From the NCBI GenBank assembly GCA_963573385.1, contig CAUYLG010059098.1, positions 1 through 64,000 of the forward strand: 64,000 bases of DNA. The letters run 5' to 3'. The position numbers and the translations under genes were made by a program. The notes under the pieces are model-generated. The model did no database searches, was not told the DNA's origin, and saw only the letters and a program-made list of their open reading frames with translations. The stretch comes from Cacajao melanocephalus. Lineage: Eukaryota; Chordata; Mammalia; Primates; Pitheciidae. Every line of letters begins with the position of its first letter. Positions within the stretch are counted from its first letter, which is position 1. Below, piece by piece: positions 10,226 to 26,108 of the stretch.

Positions 10226-11181
10226 AAGCAACTGTACTCTATCCACTCCTCCCTGACTTCTGTGAGTTCATATAGCATTTAATGACCTGTATTGCAGCAT
10301 TTCATATGGCTGAATTGAAACTTAATCAAACTCAAATTTTCTTGCTCTGAGTCAAGTGACCTTTCAGAATCCAAACAATATAAAAATGCCCAAATACATG
10401 TCCTATGATTGATAGAACTATGTTTTCCCAACTCATGTGTTCAGTTCTGATCCTCGAAGAGAGCTCACTAAATCTCATATCTCATTTAAATCCATAAGCT
10501 AGCTACATCTGGATGATTTTAGGTTATAACTTTTGGATTGAAATTATAGAATGATGTAAATGGCAATATGAACATTTATATGCAAAACGGTTCAAGGCAG
10601 AAAGTGACTGGGTAACCAGAATCCTACTCCTAGTTCTTCATTTGGTCCATTTGAAAAATCTGGCCTCTTTGTCCTACTCTCCAGGGAAATACCTGATATA
10701 CATCCAATTTCAAAGAGGGGTTGTTAAGAAATGCCTTCCCCTAAATTCACTAGATATATTCATTTCTGGACACTGTCCTTATTCCTCTATCAGACTATTT
10801 AACATTTTCCCTTTAAGTATATGTTTATCTTTTTCCTCTGAAAAGAACAAAAAAGTTCTTTTCTTTTGTTAGTAAGTAGCTGGAGGGTGGATAATTACTC
10901 TGTATGTATTTAGTAGCAAGTGTCATTAGAATTCTGAATTAAAAATAAGATTAATGATTTAATTTCAATCTTGTCAGGATGACCCATTTAAAAAATACTA
11001 ATGTGATATAATGCTATAAAAGATTTAAGCATAATTTATTGATAAAACCATTACAACTGGAATGAGAGAGCTATTTGTCTACATAATGGTTCCTGAAATC
11101 ACAGATAGTACTTTCCCATTATTCCACTGCAACATTTATAATTCCTTTTTAGATTTACCATTTTTTTAAACAACCACATAT
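10226..11181. other. Unassigned single-copy DNA
   Basis: About 950 bases, AT-rich. No repeat, ORF or RNA gene recognised. Confidence 0.5.
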
Positions 11182-11308
11182 GGTACTTATTATATGCCAG
11201 GAAATGTTCCAAGGGTCTTACAAATACTAACTCATTTAGTCCTCACAATGACTTAACAAGGCAGTACTATCATCATCCCTACATTATGCATAAGGAAATG
11301 GCAGCATG
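11182..11308 (-). mobile_element. MIR, part 1
   Basis: Antisense MIR: ACTTATTATATGCCAGGAAA, ATACTAACTCATTTAGTCCT, CACAATGACTTAACAAGGCA, AAGGAAATGGCAGC. The element continues at 11621 after an Alu. Confidence 0.85.
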
Positions 11309-11620
<312 letters not shown>

Positions 11621-11728
11621 AAATGGCAGCGCAACAAATATTGGTTAATTGCCCAGTTGAACACTGTAGGTGAGTTTTGGAACCATGATACAAAGCAGAG
11701 TGTGGCTGCCTAACCATGGCTCTGTATT
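11621..11728 (-). mobile_element. MIR, part 2
   Basis: After the Alu TSD the antisense MIR goes on: TGGTTAATTGCCCAGTTGAA corresponds to 'ggttaagtaacttgcccaag', and CAGAGTGTGGCTGCCTAACC to the 5' part of the MIR. Confidence 0.65.
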
Positions 11729-12089
11729 GTTTCTGCTTTATAGATAAACCAATGAGCATTTGGACTGATGGCAGTAGTTAATGCACCTTTGCATTTGAGA
11801 AAATAGCTGGGTGGCAAGATTATTGGTGTAAAAAAAATCTCAAATATGTAAAACTCGTATTTCTTATAATCAAATCAAACATTGCAGAAATTTTCTCTTC
11901 ATTGGGATTTATATATAAATTTAGATGTAGAAAGTTAATGTAGAAGTTGCACTTTTGGCTAAGAGTAGATAAACAGGTAATTATTTTCCCATTGAAAAGA
12001 AACAAAGACGATACATGAAACAATGGTTTTTAAGACACTAGATATCAATCAATAGATAAGTGATTCCAGAAACAGAACTAATAAATGAG
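11729..12089. other. Unassigned DNA
   Basis: About 360 bases, AT-rich, with no recognised feature. Confidence 0.45.
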
Positions 12090-12727
12090 GTATGTACTTT
12101 GATTGCATAGCTTCTGCACTGAGAGACATTCCAGGCAGTGGTATGAGGAGGGGAACTCATGCAGAACCCAGTGGACTGTCTGATTTGAAGTGATGAACCT
12201 GAGAGTTTAGAGAGAACAAGGCAGCTAGAATTTGAAGGACACAATTTACAGGAGATAAGAGAAATGTGCAGGGAACTGCCCCCTCAAAAAAAAAAAGGCC
12301 TGCAAAGTGTCCCTATTGACTATTTAACCAATTGCTGATGCAGCATACGTATAAGAAAATCACCCAAGGATGGAGATATAAACATCCAAAAGAATTAGCA
12401 CACACTGCTTGCTCAAGGTTCACAGAGGGCTGTAAACAATGCCTGTTTTCACCAGCCAGAAGGAAAAAAAAATCCCCTAAATACATGAGACTTAAAGTTT
12501 TGAGGTTGGTTTTGCTTTAGTAAGGAAGAAAAGATTAGCAATAACCTGAGCTCTAATCAAGTCCTGCTTAACAAACCTGAAAAGCAAGACCCTAAGAGAT
12601 CAATCTCACTAAAAATCATTTAACTGAAGCCCAGAATAAAATGTAAGAACTTTTAGAGGAATTAAAAAAACTCAACCCCCAAAGTGGTAAAATTCACAAT
12701 CTCTGACATTCAAAGCTTACAGCATTT
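12090..12727 (+). mobile_element. L1M 5' region, part 1
   Basis: The 5' region of a medium-age L1: GGAACTGCCCCCTC, CTATTGACTATTTAACCAAT, GGTTCACAGAGGGCTGTAAA, ATACATGAGACTTAAAGTTT, AATCACAGAATAAA-like blocks in consensus order. Continues after the Alu at 12728-13055. Confidence 0.7.
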
Positions 12728-14099
<1,372 letters not shown>

Positions 14100-15220
14100 T
14101 ATCATGACCAGAAGGAATAATTCTAAAAATATAAGGTTGTTTTAACATTCAAACTAACCAATGTCATATTAACATTAAACAAGATCACCTTAATATTTGA
14201 ATAAAAATAATTGTTGAAATTCAGCATTCATTCTTGATTTTTAAAAATTATTATCAAAATTAGAAAAGGAATCAATTTTGTCAACTTGATAAAGAGCATC
14301 TATATAAAAGCTGCAACTGATAACATAATGGTGAATTATGCTTTCCCTCCACCCCAAGGTTGGACGCAAGACAAGTATGTCTGCTCTCACAAGTTCTACA
14401 CACCGTTGTACTGGAGATTGCAGCCAGTAAAGTAAGGAAAATAAAATTTCTCCGGTTTGGAAAGGAAGAGTCAAAACGGTCTTCATTTCCAGATGACATG
14501 ATCATCCATGTAGAAGGTCTGATGGAATATACCAAAGAGTTACTATAATTATTAAGTGTATTTAGAAACATTTCAAGATAAAGATCAATAGACAAAAATG
14601 GATTGTATTTCTATATTCTAGCAATGAGCATTTAAAAACTGAAATTAAGAAAACAATATTAACAACAACCACATCAACAATATGAAGTTATTAGGGGTAA
14701 TTCCTACGGATGATGTGCAAGAAAGGCCTGTACACTGAAAACTACAAAACTTTACTGGGAGAAGTTAAAGAAAACCTTAATCAATGGGGACATATACTTT
14801 GCTCATGGTTGGGAAGACTCAGTGTGGTCAAGATATTGGTTCTGTCCACATCAATTGATAGATTCAACACAATCCTGGTCAAAATCCCGGCTGAATTTTT
14901 TTCTCAAAATTGACAAGCTTATTCTACAATTTATATGTAAATTTTAAAAGGCTGAGATAGCTACAAAAAATAAAAAAGAAGAACAAATTTGAAAGTATCA
15001 CACTACTTAATTTCAATATATACATAAGCTATAGTAATCAAGACATCACAATATTGCCATGAAGATAGACAAACCGATCAAGGAAACAGAGTAAATACTT
15101 GAGAAATAGACCCTCAAATACACACAAAAAAACTTCACTTCTATACATAAATACGCACATACACAGAGTTAACTTGATATTTGAAGAACACAGGGAGTAG
15201 GTATTTGGAATATATGCCAT
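14100..15220 (+). mobile_element. L1M ORF2 C-terminal half, part 3
   Basis: The same-strand L1 continues with ORF2 sequence from just upstream of the RT catalytic box through GAAAACCTTAATCAATGGGG, ATTGGTTCTGTCCACATC and ATAGTAATCAAGACATCACA. The ORF1 region passes directly into the second half of RT, so the endonuclease and much of RT (about 2 kb) are missing. Either a large internal deletion or two insertions lie here. Confidence 0.75.
14360..14913 (+). pseudogene. Decayed L1 reverse transcriptase (ORF2p) fragment
   Basis: Two frames carry it. In 14360-14548 the translation GKEESKRSSFPDDMIIHVEG corresponds to the RT catalytic box: FPDD stands where active L1 has FADD, and the rest fits the usual GKEEVKLSLFADDM. 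In 14710-14913 (another frame) ENLNQWGHILCSWLGRLSVV and ILVLSTSIDRFNTILVKIPA match the next conserved ORF2 block. The frameshift between them and the stops show it is dead. Confidence 0.8.
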
Positions 15221-15901
15221 GAGGCTATTTTTTCGGCTTCTGTGCAGAAGAAATAATCAGTAGTTTCCAACTAAGCCTATATTTCTTCTCAACAAAGAAT
15301 ATAATGTAGCCATTTCTAGCTGATCATAGATTGACATTGGATGACTCCAACTTGGCTTCTCTGATGTTGACCAACTAATTTCTCATCTTACAGGTGGTAA
15401 AGTCAAGGCACAGGTAGTTGATAGTAATTAGAAGAATATTCAGGACAAGAAGCCAATAGCTTAACTCCAATCCAAGTCCTCTACATGACAGGCCAGAAGA
15501 TAGACTCAATGGGTTTATTAGAGTATGGGGGATGGTGCAGAGTATGATGCAGGCAAAAATAAAAAGCTAAATTGCTTAAAATTAGACTTGTACTGTAGAA
15601 TGATTCGATCCATTTTCGAATTTGATGACCTGTGATATTTATGATCTAATATATTGAACAAGTTAAATAAAAAATTCTAATTATATTTTAGCAGAAAATA
15701 TATATCAATCAAAATATATTCTCTTTTCTGTTTTTACTGATTCTTCATATCATCTAAATGATTTTCTAATTCTCTAAAAACATAAATTTAAGGTTAACTT
15801 GTATCTGTAAACATATTTTTCCTTAATAGACTCCCTGTCAATAATCTATTTTAAAATGATGAATCTTGGTAATATACTTCGTAATATCTTGGTAATATAC
15901 T
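15221..15901. other. Unassigned DNA
   Basis: About 680 bases. CATCTTACAGGTGGTAAAGTCAAGGCACAGG near 15384-15414 is faintly MIR-like. A direct repeat ATCTTGGTAATATACTT occurs at about 15863 and 15885, just before the next Alu. Confidence 0.4.
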
Positions 15902-17389
<1,488 letters not shown>

Positions 17390-17485
17390 TAAAAATATTA
17401 TTTTCATTTGCATTCCTTTCACTGTGAGTAAAGTTCAACATCATTTCATATGCTTAAGGTCATTTGTTTTTTCTAATTTGATTTG
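17390..17485 (-). mobile_element. Antisense L1 3'-region fragment
   Basis: TTCATTTGCATTCCTTTCAC, GTTCAACATCATTTCATATG and AAGGTCATTTGTTTT resemble the antisense L1 block 'tttgcatttccctgatgattagtgatgttgagcattttttcatatg'. Confidence 0.5.
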
Positions 17486-17756
17486 TTTTTTAACTTTTAT
17501 TTTATGTTCAGGGGTACAAGTGCAGATTTATTTTATGGGTAAACTTGTGTTATGAGGGTTTGCTGTACAGATTATTTCATCACCCACGTTTTAAGCCTAG
17601 TACCCATTAGCTACTTTTCCTGATCCTCTCTCTCCTCCCACCCTCTACCTACTGAAAGGCCCCTCTGAATGTCCATGTGTTCTCATCATTCAGCTCTCAC
17701 TTATAAGTAAGAACATGCGGTATTTGGTTTTCTATTCCTGTGTTAGTTTGTTAAAA
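17486..17756 (-). mobile_element. L1 3' end (antisense, L1P/L1MA-like)
   Basis: GGGGTACAAGTGCAGATTTA, GATTATTTCATCACCCACGT, TAGTACCCATTAGCTACTTT, CTCTCTCTCCTCCCACCCTC, TGTGTTCTCATCATTCAGCT and AGAACATGCGGTATTTGGTT are the well-conserved L1 3' UTR end, read antisense. It sits inside older antisense L1. Confidence 0.85.
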
Positions 17757-18351
17757 GGTCTTTTTGTTAGTTATTTATTTGTGCTTTTTGCCTGTTCTTA
17801 AAAACATCTGTCTCTTTCCTCCTTTTTTTATATAAGTTTCTATATATCGAGAGTAATAGCCACTTATCTGGTATAAATCCTGCAAATATTTTCCCATTAT
17901 TTGTCACTGGCTTTTTACTTAACTTATGGCATTTTATGCAATGCAGAGTTTTTAAGCATGTGCTCAAATTTATCAGTCTTCTTTTATTGATATGGGTTCT
18001 GTGTGTCATAAAAAGCTATTTCCCTACATCCAGGTCATAGAAAAAAATTCCAGCTTTCCTGCTAGTTCCTTTGTAGTTCATTTTTTTTTTAAAGAAAAAA
18101 AACTTACATATATGTTCCACTGGGAATTCTTTCTTGAGTATGGTGTGACAGGTGAATCTAAATTTACCTTTTCTTAAATGGCTACACACATTTGTCATAA
18201 CACCATTTTTTAAAAAGTCCACTATTGCCCAAATGATATGAGGTCTAACGTCATCATATACTACATTTCTATATACCCTTGGCTCTATATCTTTACTTTC
18301 TATTCTATTCCATTACTTTATTTATTCTTATGCCAGTTTGGTAGTCTGTTT
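17757..18351 (-). mobile_element. Antisense L1M 3' region
   Basis: ATAGCCACTTATCTGGTATA, TGCAAATATTTTCCCATTAT, ATAAAAAGCTATTTCCCTAC, and TTTCTATTCTATTCCATTAC with TTATGCCAGTTTGGTAGTCT are antisense L1 3'-region landmarks in order. Interrupted by the Alu at 18352. Confidence 0.7.
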
Positions 18352-18725
<374 letters not shown>

Positions 18726-18773
18726 AATAAAATATGATGTAGTTAGTCACTGATGAAACACTACCCAGACACT
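18726..18773 (+). repeat. 48-bp direct repeat, copy 2
   Basis: Second copy of 17210-17257 (47 of 48 identical), in the same orientation 1,516 bp downstream. Confidence 0.95.
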
Positions 18774-18879
18774 CAGCAACTTCAAAGCTTGGTAGACCTG
18801 GAGGTGTGTGGTGGTTTGGAGTGTCAGTGGGCAACTCTAAGCCACCAAGCCTTTCTAAATGTGGAATGCGATGAGGGAG

Positions 18880-18937
18880 ACAGAGTGGGAGAGAGAGCAA
18901 GAGAGAAAGAGAATGAGAGAGAGAGAGAGAAAGGAGA
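18880..18937. repeat. (GA)n purine repeat
   Basis: GGGAGAGAGAGCAAGAGAG to GAGAGAGAGAGAGAAAGGAG. Confidence 0.88.
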
Positions 18938-19579
18938 CAATTACTCCTGTGGAAAAGTTATATAATTGCCAATCAAATATCACCCAAAGTCCATGTGGAG
19001 ATACACAGTAAACGAAATGTTTTAAGTGTCTCATTTTTCAAACTCTCTCTTGTGAAATGTTACTTTGGAAATACCTAGCATTTCTTTTTATGACTTCTGC
19101 AGCTGTGATATTCCTTCTGCAGTAAGTATTCCAGGAAGAAGCAAGATTGCCTGTTGCCTACAGTTTTACTTTGTAGTGAAAACTGTGGGAGAGATTTTTA
19201 GTCTTACATATTTTAGATTTCCTTTTCAAATGCTTTGTGTTTCGAGAAGGCATCATTCAAAAAATAGACATGCAAAGGTCAACCATTGAAGCTGTGAGCA
19301 CCTGAAATTCTGCCCACAAGCAGGTGCTTCCCTGCTGGTAGATGTTGTTCTCAAGAAACTGGGGAACAAACTCTACAGTGTTGTTTACCACAGATTGCTG
19401 TAGGTCAGCGACCACATTTGGACTTGGTAGAAATACTGCTGTCTCAGTGTTGCAGAATATGAGGACAAAGTGGAGAGTTTTAGTTTTTTTTTTTTTTCTG
19501 CTTGGAGTGAGAATTTCTATCAGCTAGAATAGCATGAATTGCATTACCTGTTTCCTTTTTACAGTAGCTTTGTTTGCAA
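18938..19579. other. Unassigned DNA
   Basis: About 640 bases. The 3' third (from about 19370) may belong to the LTR-like piece that follows. Confidence 0.4.
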
Positions 19580-20097
<518 letters not shown>

Positions 20098-21117
20098 TCT
20101 ACCCTCGGCATTCTTTAATAAAATCAATAATCCTTAAATATATGCACATTCATAATAAATATCATATTCAGCAGAGCCGTTCTTTGTTACCTTGACAAAT
20201 AACAAGTACTTAGTATTCAAGGAAAAAAAAGAGAAGTGTCTGTTAATAGATCTCTTTTGTAATTTTATGTAGAACTCATTAGCTACAAAACAGAGTTGAA
20301 TGGACAAACCCCTAACCAATCTCTTAGATGCAATTTTGTGTGAGAATTCCTGCTTTGTAGAAGATAGTCAAATTCACAGTTGTGTACCTATGGATGTATT
20401 AGCAGTCAGCTTCCTCAAAAAAGTACACAGGGTTTTTAGGGAAATAAATATGACAGATGCAGGTGGTGGAGGAATCCATCAACATTTGCTTATAGCTGCA
20501 ACTACCCTTGTTTTGCAAGAGGTGGTTTATATAAAAGATCCTTGTAACTTTTCGGTGTTCTTAGAAATTATTCCTTTCTGAGATATCTCTCCCGGAGAGG
20601 CTAGAGAATTTATCCTTCCATACCAACCTCCTTCAAGTGCATCTACTTAAACAAAATGATCCCTATATGGCACATCAAATATTTTCTTAGTTTAAGCAAA
20701 CTATAGTTCATTATATTTAAGGTCATTTTATACTTTGCAAGGCTCCTTGAATTAATTGGCTATGCTCAGCTGTGATATAGAACCATAGTTGTTGGGGTTT
20801 TTTTTGGAGGGGGATAAGGGGAGGTATCAATAAATATTATTGGGAAAAAAATGGAATTGCCATCTGAATTGATGATTTGAAATAATATCAAGTCTACTGT
20901 TCAAAAGACAGGGAAGAAGCTATTTTTTCACCAAATAGTAATATTTCCCAGGAATCCAGCATAGGAGCGTAAACTAGATTATTTAATTCAGTGATTCTCT
21001 TTGCTCAGAGAGGGACAGTGGCATCACAAGAACTCCTTTGTAGAGGAAACTGATGCCATGAGGGGGAGAGGGTGTTGCCAGTAAATAGGGAGTCCTTCTA
21101 TTCAATTTTTAGTTGAA
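20098..21117. other. Unassigned single-copy DNA
   Basis: About 1 kb. Open frames here show no known family. A G-rich run (GGGGTTTTTTTTGGAGGGGG) lies near 20795, with only three G-tracts of 3 or more. Confidence 0.45.
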
Positions 21118-21249
21118 AAATAAATATTATATATATTATATATATTTATGGTATACAATGTGATGTTTTGATGTATGTGTACATTGCAAAGCAGTTAAAT
21201 CAAAATAGCATATCAACGAACTCACCTACTTACTATTTATTTGGTGGGC
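21118..21249 (+). mobile_element. L1 3' UTR, left part
   Basis: AAATATTATATATATTATAT, TTTATGGTATACAATGTGAT, GTTTTGATGTATGTGTACAT and TAGCATATCAACGAACTCAC follow a recognisable L1M/L1P 3'-UTR segment. It resumes at 21690 after an LTR insertion. Confidence 0.75.
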
Positions 21250-21689
21250 TGATAAAAACTTCAGCCGAATTACATTTAAAGAAGATTAATTCAGCAATGA
21301 ACAATTCACACATTGGGCAGCTCCCAGAATCACGGCAGATTCAGAGACTCCATGGGTGACTCGTGGTCAGAACAAATTTATAGAGAAAAAGGTAACCTGA
21401 TACACAGGTAAAGTGACATACAGGAATCGGAAGTGAGGTAAAGAAACAGTGAGATTGGTTACAGCTCAGCGTTTGCCTGCTTTGAATGCAGTTTGAACAT
21501 TCAGCAGTCTATAAGTGGTTGAAGTATGGCCGCTAGGATTTGCCAACACTCAACTATTGCTACAGGTTCATACTATAAAGTTAGTTTTTCAATTTTGTCT
21601 TACCATTAAGCTAGCTTACAGTTCATCCACAAGGACTCAAATGTAGAAGTATGGAGCCCTTCTCAGGCCATATTTAGTTTGCTTTAACA
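21250..21689 (-). mobile_element. ERV1-type solo LTR
   Basis: Read on the minus strand it opens TGTTAAAGCAAACTAAATAT, contains a TATA box CTATAAATTTG (complement of 21374-21384), a TTAAA-rich polyA region (complement near 21268) and closes ..GAAGTTTTTATCA. At 440 bp it is a near full-length LTR. GGTG occurs on both outer flanks (21242-21247 region and 21691-21694), compatible with a short TSD. It cleanly splits an L1 3' UTR. Confidence 0.8.
21374..21384 (-). promoter_or_regulatory. TATA box of the ERV1-type LTR
   Basis: Minus-strand CTATAAATTTG about 130 bp from the LTR 3' end, the expected place for a U3 core promoter. It would direct transcription leftward. Confidence 0.5.
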
Positions 21690-21880
21690 GGGTGAACACT
21701 TAAAAGTCTACTCTCCTAGTAGTTTTCAAGCATACATTATTATTAACTATGTCTTTCTTGAATTTGTTACTTCCGTCTAACTGCAATTTTGTATTCTTTG
21801 ACCAACGTCTCCTCAGTGCCTGATCTCACTTACCTGTGGAATCTAAAAAAACTCTTAGAAGCGGAGAGTGGAATGATGGT
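21690..21880 (+). mobile_element. L1 3' UTR, right part
   Basis: GTGAACACTTAAAAGTCTAC, GTAGTTTTCAAGCATACATT, TTTGTATTCTTTGACCAACG and CTGTGGAATCTAAAAAAACT continue the element interrupted at 21249. Confidence 0.8.
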
Positions 21881-22269
21881 CCTTCTATATTTGCTTCTAT
21901 ATTTCCTATAGGACAAACGGTATTCTGGTTTTCAAGATAAACCAATCCTTTTCCCATACCCACGTCCTTCTCCCCTTCTTTGTTGTTTCTTTCCCTACTT
22001 TCCCACCTCTCACCAATGCCCTCTCCATCTCCTGCCCTGGTCAATATCATCTTTTTGTTGTAACTTTCTTAACCTGCTCTAGGAATGGCTAGAGGCATCC
22101 TCCTTTTTGTCCACATACTCTGTCCTTGTTCTGTGAATGGTGTTCACTGCATTTCATTTCATGCTACTCTTAAATCTGTATCATTCTGGGCTGAGGGCTC
22201 CTTGATAACAGAGATTCTATATTGTTTATCTTTGTAGCAATATGGCCGCTGCAGAGCAGGAGTCAGTCC
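21881..22269. other. Unassigned DNA
   Basis: About 390 bases with a C/T-rich middle. No repeat recognised. Confidence 0.4.
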
Positions 22270-22455
22270 ATTTCTTCTGTACAGGCAGATGGTAAACATT
22301 TTTGGCTTTGTAGACCATTAGGTTTCTGTTACAACTACTCAGCTTTACTGTTGTCACAAGGCCAGACGTGGTCAATATGTAAAGGAATGGGTTTACAATA
22401 GCTATCTTTACAAACACACGTGGAGGGCTGGATTTAGTTTTCTGACGTGGTTTCA
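22270..22455 (-). mobile_element. hAT-like nonautonomous DNA transposon (CAGGGGTCGGCAAACTA-type ends)
   Basis: TTCTTCTGTACAGGCAGATG, TTTTTGGCTTTGTAGACCAT, CAACTACTCAGCTTTACTGT, GTCAATATGTAAAGGAATGG and GAGGGCTGGATTTAGTTTTC are the antisense landmarks of a common mammalian MITE. The 5' terminal 'gtttgccgacccctg' has decayed. The same family occurs on the other strand at 58126 and 58674. Confidence 0.7.
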
Positions 22456-23185
22456 TATAATCCAGTAGGATCTAATAAATGGTCATGAGAGGAATGAATG
22501 AAAAATGCTCATATTCTTCAAAAGTTAAAGCATTCAACAACTTTTAATAAAGTTTAAAAAACTAAATAGAAATTAAGCACTAAACATAAATAATATATAT
22601 ATGTGTATGTATTAGAAATACAGAGTGCTGCAGTAAGACTAAATACAAAAGAAAGCAAGAAAGTGATGAATACAGCATTTAGGATAACAGCTTCTCTGGG
22701 CAGAGGAATGCAGGGAGTTGGAATACGGGAACCAAATAGCAAAAATCAGTTATTTTAAACATTATATTTTTGTGCAGATACCTATTATATTATTATAAAC
22801 ATGTAAAAAATAGGTCATACATGGACTAATGATGAGAGTAGTCATGAGTCAAGAATAACGTTTAATATATTTTTTAGGTCAAAACCATAAAAGAAGTTCT
22901 TATAGTTATCCCCATCCTTATATATTCTCAACCTTCCCATTGATCAAGATTTTTCAAATGACAATATTACTTTGATATCTTCAACACATTCTTTCAATGT
23001 CTCAGGTGGTAATTGTTGAGACCAGAGTTTTAAACAGATTCAAAATGCTTTAGGTGTTCTTTTGCCACCATTGTGCTCCTCATGGTTGATTAGAATTATT
23101 AGAATTGCATTCTGCTATGACTCTCAGAGCACTGGCTTCAGAAGTGGGCAGGTAGGTGCTCCAAGAGGAAGCTGGCATTGAAAGC
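22456..23185. other. Unassigned AT-rich DNA
   Basis: About 730 bases. A short TATATA run lies at 22592-22602. Confidence 0.45.
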
Positions 23186-23420
23186 CCAGTGTAGCCTAGT
23201 GGGTAAGCCTATAGCCTTCAAAGCCAATCTCCTTGGCTTTAAATCTCCACTCTGCCTCTTACTCCCTGTCTTAATGCCGGCAACCACTGCTATTCCTCCT
23301 CTGTAAGATGGGGACAATTGTAGCATATACTTCATAGGGGTATGGTGAACATGAAATTTGCTAGTAGAGGAGATATTGCCAGAAAAGAGCTGACACATAG
23401 TGGTTGCTGATGAAATGTTG
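23186..23420 (+). mobile_element. MIR, nearly full length
   Basis: CAGTGTAGCCTAGTGGGTAA (tRNA-derived head), CTCCACTCTGCCTCTTACTC, CTCTGTAAGATGGGGACAAT, ATGGTGAACATGAAATTTGC and GCTGACACATAGTGGTTGCT in MIR order. Confidence 0.85.
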
Positions 23421-25836
23421 TCTCTTGTTAGTATGATTATCAAACAATTTTGGTTCCTCTCTTCATTTAATAAGAATTCTGGAAGGAGTCATGAGTCTAC
23501 CTTTTGCCTAGGCATTCAGAAATATGAGGGTCACATTTGGTGCCACTTTCTTTGGTCTCTCTCTCTGTGATGGCCACAACATGACAGCTATAACTGCAGC
23601 GATTTTGTCTCCATTCCACACTGGGAGAAGGAAAAGAGGAGAATACAAGGGATAAGCCAGACAAGCTTATATCGTAGCAAGGCACAAGTGTCTAAGCCAA
23701 GGCAATGATTTCCATTTAAAGACCGTTGGGTAGATCCATGTGACACAGAGCATCACCCAGCTTTATGGCAGGATGAACCACGAAGTCCTATTCTAGTTGG
23801 TTATATGTAACTCAGAACAAAGCAAGAGGACTACTCAGCCTTAAGAAAAGCACAATGAGCACTGGGCAGGCAACCTGCAAAGTGTCAAAAACTCCTACTC
23901 CTTCCTAACCGTGCTCTCTCTATTCTGCCCAGCCTAGCACCTAGGTAAAGCAGAAGAAAATGGAGCTTTGTCTTTTTGTCAACAGTGAAAAGTGTACCTT
24001 CTACAGCAAGCAACAGGTGGTGCTCTTCTGCAGCAGCTGTAACGCTGTAAACACTTTGCTGTTGTAATTTTAGCATTCTTGTGTGGTGGTCAGCTTGTTC
24101 TGGATCTGAACTTTCTTGACACTGCAATTATATTCTGGGCCTCTCTTTTGTAGTTTCCCTTGAGGGCTTGTTAAATAATCTGGACATATTATTTGAAAAT
24201 TATTGAGTAACAGATCTCCCTGATCCTTAGACCTGTGATTTTTCGTGCAAAATTTCATTTTGGAAAATACTTGTTCTGCCTGAGTAATTTTTTAGTGGAG
24301 AATCTCAAGAAATGCAATATATCTACATCTACCTATATCTATATATCTCAAGTGGGCACATCCAAAATTCCACCTTCTATACCTATGAGGAACTCCTCAA
24401 AGATAGTTTGACTCATGGCCACCCCCAAAATATTAGCCTCAATTAATACTTTCATCTTGAACAGAATTATGTCTTGAATATTATGTCTCTACTAAAAATC
24501 AGGAATGAATCACTTAATCTGCATCTTTTTAAAATCAGCTTACATGCAACTTACTTTTGAACTTTAAAATTTTACTTAATGTTAAAATTAGTAAGCTGTT
24601 CAACTAGTTCAAGTCTCAAAATAATACAAACATTTTGTGTTGTGACTTTCATACTAATATTTCATCAGTTGTTTTCAGGTAATCATATATTAGATTATTA
24701 AATTTGTGTATATTCTTCTGGTGTTTCCTTATTGCAAATATGAAAGTGAATATGTAATTCCATTTAACCATCTTTCCAACACAGAGTCAGCATTCTATAT
24801 GGATTTTTGGTACCATTTTTCACCTAATATATCATAGAAAATCTTTATATATTTAGAAGAATTCTGTTTGATAGCTTGCAAACTGTTTTACTATTCAAGC
24901 TCTATTTTGCTAAAGATCATCTACCCTGCTCTCCAACTTCTCTGGCATTCTCTTTCTCTCAGAAATTTTGTTTGCTTTTCTCTTACCTCGAATAGGTGCT
25001 ATTACTCTTAAAAACAAACAAAACTAGGGTATACATTGCCTCTCATTACCTTCAGCATGTTTTCTTAGAGATAAACCTTCAAAATCTATCTAATAACTGA
25101 GAGGTCAATCTTTAACATCACCTGATAGTAGTTTCAGATCCAAAGTATGTCAAAAAACAAAAACAATATGATTTTAAAGCTCCTTGCATATCGAAGAATG
25201 ATAAACCAAAATTTATGTCTGTAGCCTTCAAGATCTGAAATCAACCACCTCAGGAATCTGCAAGTGATTTTGATTATATTTTTCCTTTTGAATGACTTGG
25301 GAAGGTGGATTTTCTTCTACAGATTCAGTATAGAATTAGAAGAGGCAACGTTTATTAGTGAGCTACAGGGTAGGTATTGATTGTTCTGGAAAGTTTAAGG
25401 GAGCTGGAATTCATGACTGACATTTATAAAATCATGGCATATGGAAACACATATATTTTTATTCATCTAATTTCAGAATACCACAACCAAGTCACATTCC
25501 TGAAATTCAGAAGTGATAGTTTTAGGACAAATACCACAGCCGTTCTTTACACACCAGATAGGAAGGATGTTGACCTCGTTTCTGGAAAGGGCTATAATAG
25601 ATGGAGAGTGTAAGTAGGTATAAAAGTATTTCAATATATTTAGATGATGAGTCTACAAAGAAAATAGAAAAAAATAGGGATGACTGATTTACATTTCTAC
25701 CTTTGGAAATGACATTGTGTTGGGCATTTGATTGATCTAAGGAAGAGTCTTTATGCAGAGATCAAACAGGGAGCACCACATGACCTGTGTAGTTGGTCTG
25801 ACCCGGTACTGCCGAGGCTAGGTTCTCACCTAAGGT
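23421..25836. other. Unassigned DNA
   Basis: 2.4 kb with no repeat family or gene that I can support. The stretch 24530-25030 is AT-rich with few landmarks and might be an old DNA transposon. Confidence 0.4.
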
Positions 25837-25896
25837 GCAGATCTGTGAGGTCCTGGAGGTCCTGTGCAGACCCTGTGAGGTCCTGGAGGTCCCTCT
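25837..25896. repeat. 29-bp tandem duplication
   Basis: GCAGATCTGTGAGGTCCTGG at 25837 is repeated as GCAGACCCTGTGAGGTCCTG at 25866. CTGTGAGGTCCTGGAGGTCC is shared by both units. Confidence 0.9.
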
Positions 25897-26108
25897 GTCT
25901 CAATCACTGAACTGGGATCCTCAGCTTTGCCCAGTGTCTTATAGTAACTTGAAATTGAGCTCATCTCAGGATGTAATCAAGCTTGTGCCTCCAAGTAAGA
26001 AGGGCTGGACCAAGGTCAGGGGGTGATGAATGCAATGTCATTGGAGAAGGAAATGCTTATGAGAATGTACAGCTACCCTAGTCATGGATTCATCCCCAAG
26101 AGGAATAG

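Noticed and set aside
15384..15480. MIR fragment
   Set aside because: Only a few short words match antisense MIR; below what I would call.
20795..20825. G-quadruplex candidate
   Set aside because: Only three G-tracts of at least three bases, and the first loop is 8 T.
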